Assembly (NCBI GenBank): GCA_964588415.1
Contig: CAZPPK010000118.1
Coordinates: 1 to 9,175, forward strand
Length of the DNA stretch: 9,175 nucleotides
Reading direction: 5' to 3'
DNA from: Sulfidibacterium sp964588415
GTDB taxonomy: Bacteria > Bacteroidota > Bacteroidia > Bacteroidales > F082
In this document: positions 7,411-9,175 of the stretch, piece by piece
How positions within the stretch are numbered: the stretch's first letter is position 1
How the letters are laid out: each line of letters begins with the position of its first letter
Translations under genes and position numbers: made by a program
The notes under the pieces: generated by a model
Database searches by the model: none
Seen by the model: the letters and a program-made list of their open reading frames with translations, nothing else
What the model was told of the DNA's origin: nothing

Positions 7411-7620
7411 TCAATTGTAAATTGGGTATACGTCCCATTCTTTTTCAAAAGGTTTAGCTTGATAAACTTTGTCTTCCCGGGCAAGCCAGCCAAGTGCCAT
7501 TATAAGTGATTTTTCACCAAGCCCGGTTAGTTTCTTAAACTCAGTAAACAGCATGGGCCCTTTTTCGTCAAGGCTCTCCCATATAATCCCGGCATTTGCA
7601 CCAATTTCTAATTTATTCAT
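7411..7620 (-). CDS. Small winged-helix protein, DUF2582-like
   Basis: A 69-aa protein resembling the winged-helix DUF2582 family of Bacteroidota and other anaerobes: N-terminal MNKLEIGANAGIIWESLDEKG, a helix-turn-helix-like middle (LFTEFKKLTGLGEKSLIMALGWLARED, about 24-50) and a short wing (KVYQAKPFEKEWDVYPIYN). The conserved run ALGWLARE-DK, where the recognition helix passes into the wing, is the clearest signature. The start is the ATG at 7620; a TTG six bases upstream is less likely. No signal peptide or effector domain is visible. It is the first gene after the 233-nt spacer with the second TetR operator, and ends 20 bases before the barrel gene, so it is probably the promoter-proximal gene of the pump operon. 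A DNA-binding or protein-binding role is inferred from fold only. Confidence 0.85.
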   Translation of the reverse strand: MNKLEIGANAGIIWESLDEKGPMLFTEFKKLTGLGEKSLIMALGWLAREDKVYQAKPFEKEWDVYPIYN

Positions 7621-7626
7621 TATCAA

Positions 7627-7859
7627 TATTTTTTAAATTTAAATATGAGACTGCATTCGTTACCATATTATTTATGTCTAAGCTTTTTAAAACAATAATT
7701 TCTGCGATTCCAGTCAGATAAAAGTCAAAAACATCAATTAATAATATTTTGTGAAAGAAATAGCTCATTATATTTTTCTTTGTGTTAGCATTTTTTAAGT
7801 CTTTTTAAGGATTGATTAAATAATATGTAAGTACTTACTTGTAGTTATGCTAAAAAAAA
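7627..7859. other. Regulatory spacer between tetR and the pump operon
   Basis: A 233-nt AT-rich gap with no gene. It holds the second TetR operator at its tetR-proximal end (7824-7841), leaving a probable untranslated leader of about 200 nt before the winged-helix gene. On the minus strand, TTTG (7872-7869, inside the 3' end of tetR) followed by 21 nt and TAACTACA (7847-7840) is a weak promoter candidate: the -33 element is good and the -7 element keeps only TAnnT of TAnnTTTG. TTTTTAAG occurs twice with 10-bp spacing (7792-7799, 7802-7809). No convincing riboswitch or terminator was seen. Confidence 0.4.
7824..7841. promoter_or_regulatory. TetR operator O2, upstream of the pump operon
   Basis: TATGTAAGTACTTACTTG contains a perfect 12-bp palindrome GTAAGTACTTAC (7827-7838), a classic shape for a TetR-family operator. 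It matches the site beside the tetR start codon at 17 of 18 positions. It lies just past the end of tetR and upstream of the winged-helix/pump genes, placed to control their promoter. Binding by the adjacent TetR protein is inferred from the matching pair and the gene arrangement. Confidence 0.75.
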
Positions 7860-8450
7860 TTATCTTTTCAAAATTTTCAATAAGATTATCATCATTCGCT
7901 GGCAAAAATTATCCATCTTAAATTTTCCCTGGTTCAAAACCAACTCAATGTTTAAAGACAGAGGGATACCCATATACATATCTGCAATATATTCCACAGG
8001 GATATTCTCATCCCATTTACCCACGGCTACTCCATCCAGAACAATTGCGCTAACTAATTGTTTCTGACTATTAAAAACCTGTTGCAAGCTTTCCTTTAGT
8101 ACAACATCGTTGTTTCGCGAGGCTTCAGAAAACATAAGCATTGTAATTCCCTTATTATCCATCAGATACTTTACAGTGTGGCATAAAAACTGATTCAATC
8201 TTTCTTCAGGGTCAAGGTTTGAAAAGGCAATGGAGCGCAAAGAACCAATTAAATCTTTCTGAACATCTTGTACGAGTGCCAACGTTATATCCTGTTTTTT
8301 AGCAAAATGCCTAAATATGGCCCCTTCACTCAATCCTACGTGCTTTGCCAGATTTCTGGTAGATAAATTCTTTAAGCCTTCCGTATATATAATATCAAGG
8401 ACGGCTTGTTTAATTTGTTCTTGTCTGATTTCTGTATTTTGCTTTTTCAT
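7860..8450 (-). CDS. TetR/AcrR-family transcriptional repressor
   Basis: A 196-aa regulator of normal TetR-family length. Residues about 9-55 form the DNA-binding domain: helix 1 QEQIKQAVLDIIYTEGL, then the helix-turn-helix LSTRNLAKHVGLSEGAIFRHFAKKQDI with the family's signature GA-F-HF-K. The remaining helices form a divergent ligand-binding/dimer domain with no recognisable specificity. The start is set at the ATG at 8450; the frame stays open upstream to a TTG at 8480, but that stretch is the operator and -7 element, so it is not coding. A promoter and an operator overlap its transcription start, implying autorepression. The same operator lies between this gene and the pump operon, so the pump is the natural target. 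It reads in the same direction as the pump genes, so read-through is possible in addition. Confidence 0.93.
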   Translation of the reverse strand: MKKQNTEIRQEQIKQAVLDIIYTEGLKNLSTRNLAKHVGLSEGAIFRHFAKKQDITLALVQDVQKDLIGSLRSIAFSNLDPEERLNQFLCHTVKYLMDNKGITMLMFSEASRNNDVVLKESLQQVFNSQKQLVSAIVLDGVAVGKWDENIPVEYIADMYMGIPLSLNIELVLNQGKFKMDNFCQRMMIILLKILKR

Positions 8451-8451
8451 G

Positions 8452-8469
8452 TATGTAAGTACTTGCTTG
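8452..8469. promoter_or_regulatory. TetR operator O1, at the tetR start
   Basis: TATGTAAGTACTTGCTTG, with the core GTAAGTACTTGC (8455-8466), is a one-mismatch version of the palindrome at 7827-7838. It occupies the short stretch between the -7 element (8470-8477) and the tetR ATG (8450), covering the predicted transcription start. A bound dimer would block polymerase, giving autorepression. The single change breaks symmetry of one half-site, so affinity may be lower than at O2. Confidence 0.75.
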
Positions 8470-8499
8470 CAAAAATACAATATTTTTTATCAAAGTCAA
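8470..8499 (-). promoter_or_regulatory. Bacteroidota-type promoter of tetR
   Basis: On the minus strand TTG (8499-8497), 19 nt, then TATTTTTG (8477-8470) match the known Bacteroidota primary sigma factor consensus (-33 TTG, -7 TAnnTTTG, spacing 19-21). Transcription would start near 8463-8465, inside operator O1 and about 14 nt before the tetR ATG. The promoter fits in the 56-nt gap after the thioredoxin gene, so tetR is probably a separate transcription unit. Confidence 0.75.
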
Positions 8500-8506
8500 G
8501 ATTTTT

Positions 8507-9007
8507 TTAATATTTATTTTTCATGGGGGCAAATTCTTTTACCAATTCTGTAGTTGAGCAATATCCAATATGCCTAAAGTATTCTATACCATCAGTGTTT
8601 AATAAAACTTGTGTTGGAATAGATACAATGCTATAATATTTCATCAATCCCTGATTTTTGGGAATCAGGATATTTACGAAAAACACATTCACTTTGCCAG
8701 GATATTTTTCTCGCATTTCATTCATTACGACTTCCATTCGATTGCAAGCAGAACAACCTTTTGCTCCAAATTCAAGGAAGGTAAACTGAAAGTTCTGCCC
8801 ATTTTTTATGTAATTATATGTAGAATCGACAACAGCCGATTCCGAACGAATAAATTGGGAACCGGCTTCTGCCCTGATGGCTTTTGCAGCATAATCATTG
8901 AGCTTGTCTTTTGATAAAAACAACAATAGAATTAACAAAGCTGGGAAAAGTAATAACAACCATGAGTAAGCCTGTTTTGCTTTCAAAGCTATTTTCAATT
9001 TTTTCAT
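8507..9007 (-). CDS. Membrane-anchored periplasmic thioredoxin-like protein
   Basis: A 166-aa thioredoxin-fold protein. Residues about 15-31 (SWLLLLFPALLILLLFL) are a single membrane-spanning anchor after a Lys-rich N-terminus, so the catalytic domain should face the periplasm. The domain begins around 70 (FQFTFLEFGAKGCSACNRME), with the redox pair C85-S-A-C88. The cis-proline loop is at SIPTQVLL (P131), followed by the usual strand pair DGIEYFRHIGY and a final helix. A third cysteine, C150, is just after that strand. The CSAC dipeptide differs from the CGPC of cytoplasmic thioredoxin and is seen among anchored reductases that work with CcdA/DsbD-type electron carriers; such a partner, if present, lies outside the window. 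Its stop is 8 bases before the tetR -33 element. A functional link to the pump is not shown. Confidence 0.87.
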   Translation of the reverse strand: MKKLKIALKAKQAYSWLLLLFPALLILLLFLSKDKLNDYAAKAIRAEAGSQFIRSESAVVDSTYNYIKNGQNFQFTFLEFGAKGCSACNRMEVVMNEMREKYPGKVNVFFVNILIPKNQGLMKYYSIVSIPTQVLLNTDGIEYFRHIGYCSTTELVKEFAPMKNKY

Positions 9008-9175
9008 ATCTACCTTATTATTGTTTTTTTATGGCAAAGTTCTTCCTTAAGAATATAAGGCATGAATTACTTTTGCAGTTAATGAAGTTGTTTAAAGTCA
9101 AATTAATTCTTACAATCGTCATTTATTAATGCGAATCAAGGGTTGAGAATGGTTAAAAATGATTCATAGATATAA
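9008..9175. other. Right-edge spacer upstream of the thioredoxin-like gene
   Basis: 168 AT-rich bases with no gene. No full Bacteroidota promoter was found for the thioredoxin-like gene: GAACTTTG (minus strand, 9042-9035) resembles a -7 element but lacks a TTG at the right distance. AAGG four to eight bases upstream of the ATG is a weak ribosome-binding match. Confidence 0.35.

Noticed and set aside
7391..7438. Extended start for the 260-aa barrel
   Set aside because: It would overlap the winged-helix gene and put 16 residues before a complete signal peptide; the ATG at 7390 is better.
7206..7493. A 95-aa minus-strand frame overlapping the winged-helix and barrel genes
   Set aside because: It is out of frame with both conserved proteins and has no domain-like sequence.
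8451..8480. Extended TTG start for the TetR protein (ten extra residues)
   Set aside because: The extra codons coincide with the operator and -7 promoter element; the ATG at 8450 begins a normal family N-terminus.

Overview
The window comes from a member of the Bacteroidota, probably of the Bacteroidales/Marinilabiliales type, though the order cannot be fixed from this sequence. The support is AT-rich spacers, mostly A-rich leaders without a Shine-Dalgarno site, a textbook Bacteroidota promoter (TTG, 19 nt, TAnnTTTG) in front of the tetR gene, a DUF2582-type small winged-helix protein, and PorT-like outer-membrane barrels. All eight genes I accept lie on the minus strand, so biological order runs from high to low coordinates. 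The longer plus-strand open frames are shadows of these genes.

In transcription order: (1) a membrane-anchored periplasmic thioredoxin-like protein with a CSAC site (9007-8507); (2) a TetR-family repressor (8450-7860) with its own promoter and a palindromic operator beside its start codon; (3) a 233-nt spacer holding a second, nearly identical operator; (4) a probable five-gene operon of a 69-aa winged-helix protein (7620-7411), a 260-aa outer-membrane barrel (7390-6608), a TolC-family outer-membrane factor (6563-5280), a periplasmic adaptor (5255-4200) and an RND permease of the proton-driven HAE type (4196-1092); (5) a 178-aa small outer-membrane barrel (901-365) bracketed by two copies of a two-hairpin intergenic element; (6) a left-hand spacer (1-238) without a recognisable gene.

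The genes read as one envelope export module. TolC-like factor, adaptor and permease make a complete tripartite pump. The TetR protein probably represses both itself and the pump operon through the two matching operators, and a pump substrate or related ligand would release it. Two things are less routine: a DUF2582-like winged-helix protein and a PorT-like barrel occupy the first two positions of the operon, ahead of the pump genes, and a second barrel follows the permease. This suggests either accessory pump parts or co-regulated envelope remodelling. No mobile element, CRISPR array, tRNA or rRNA was seen.
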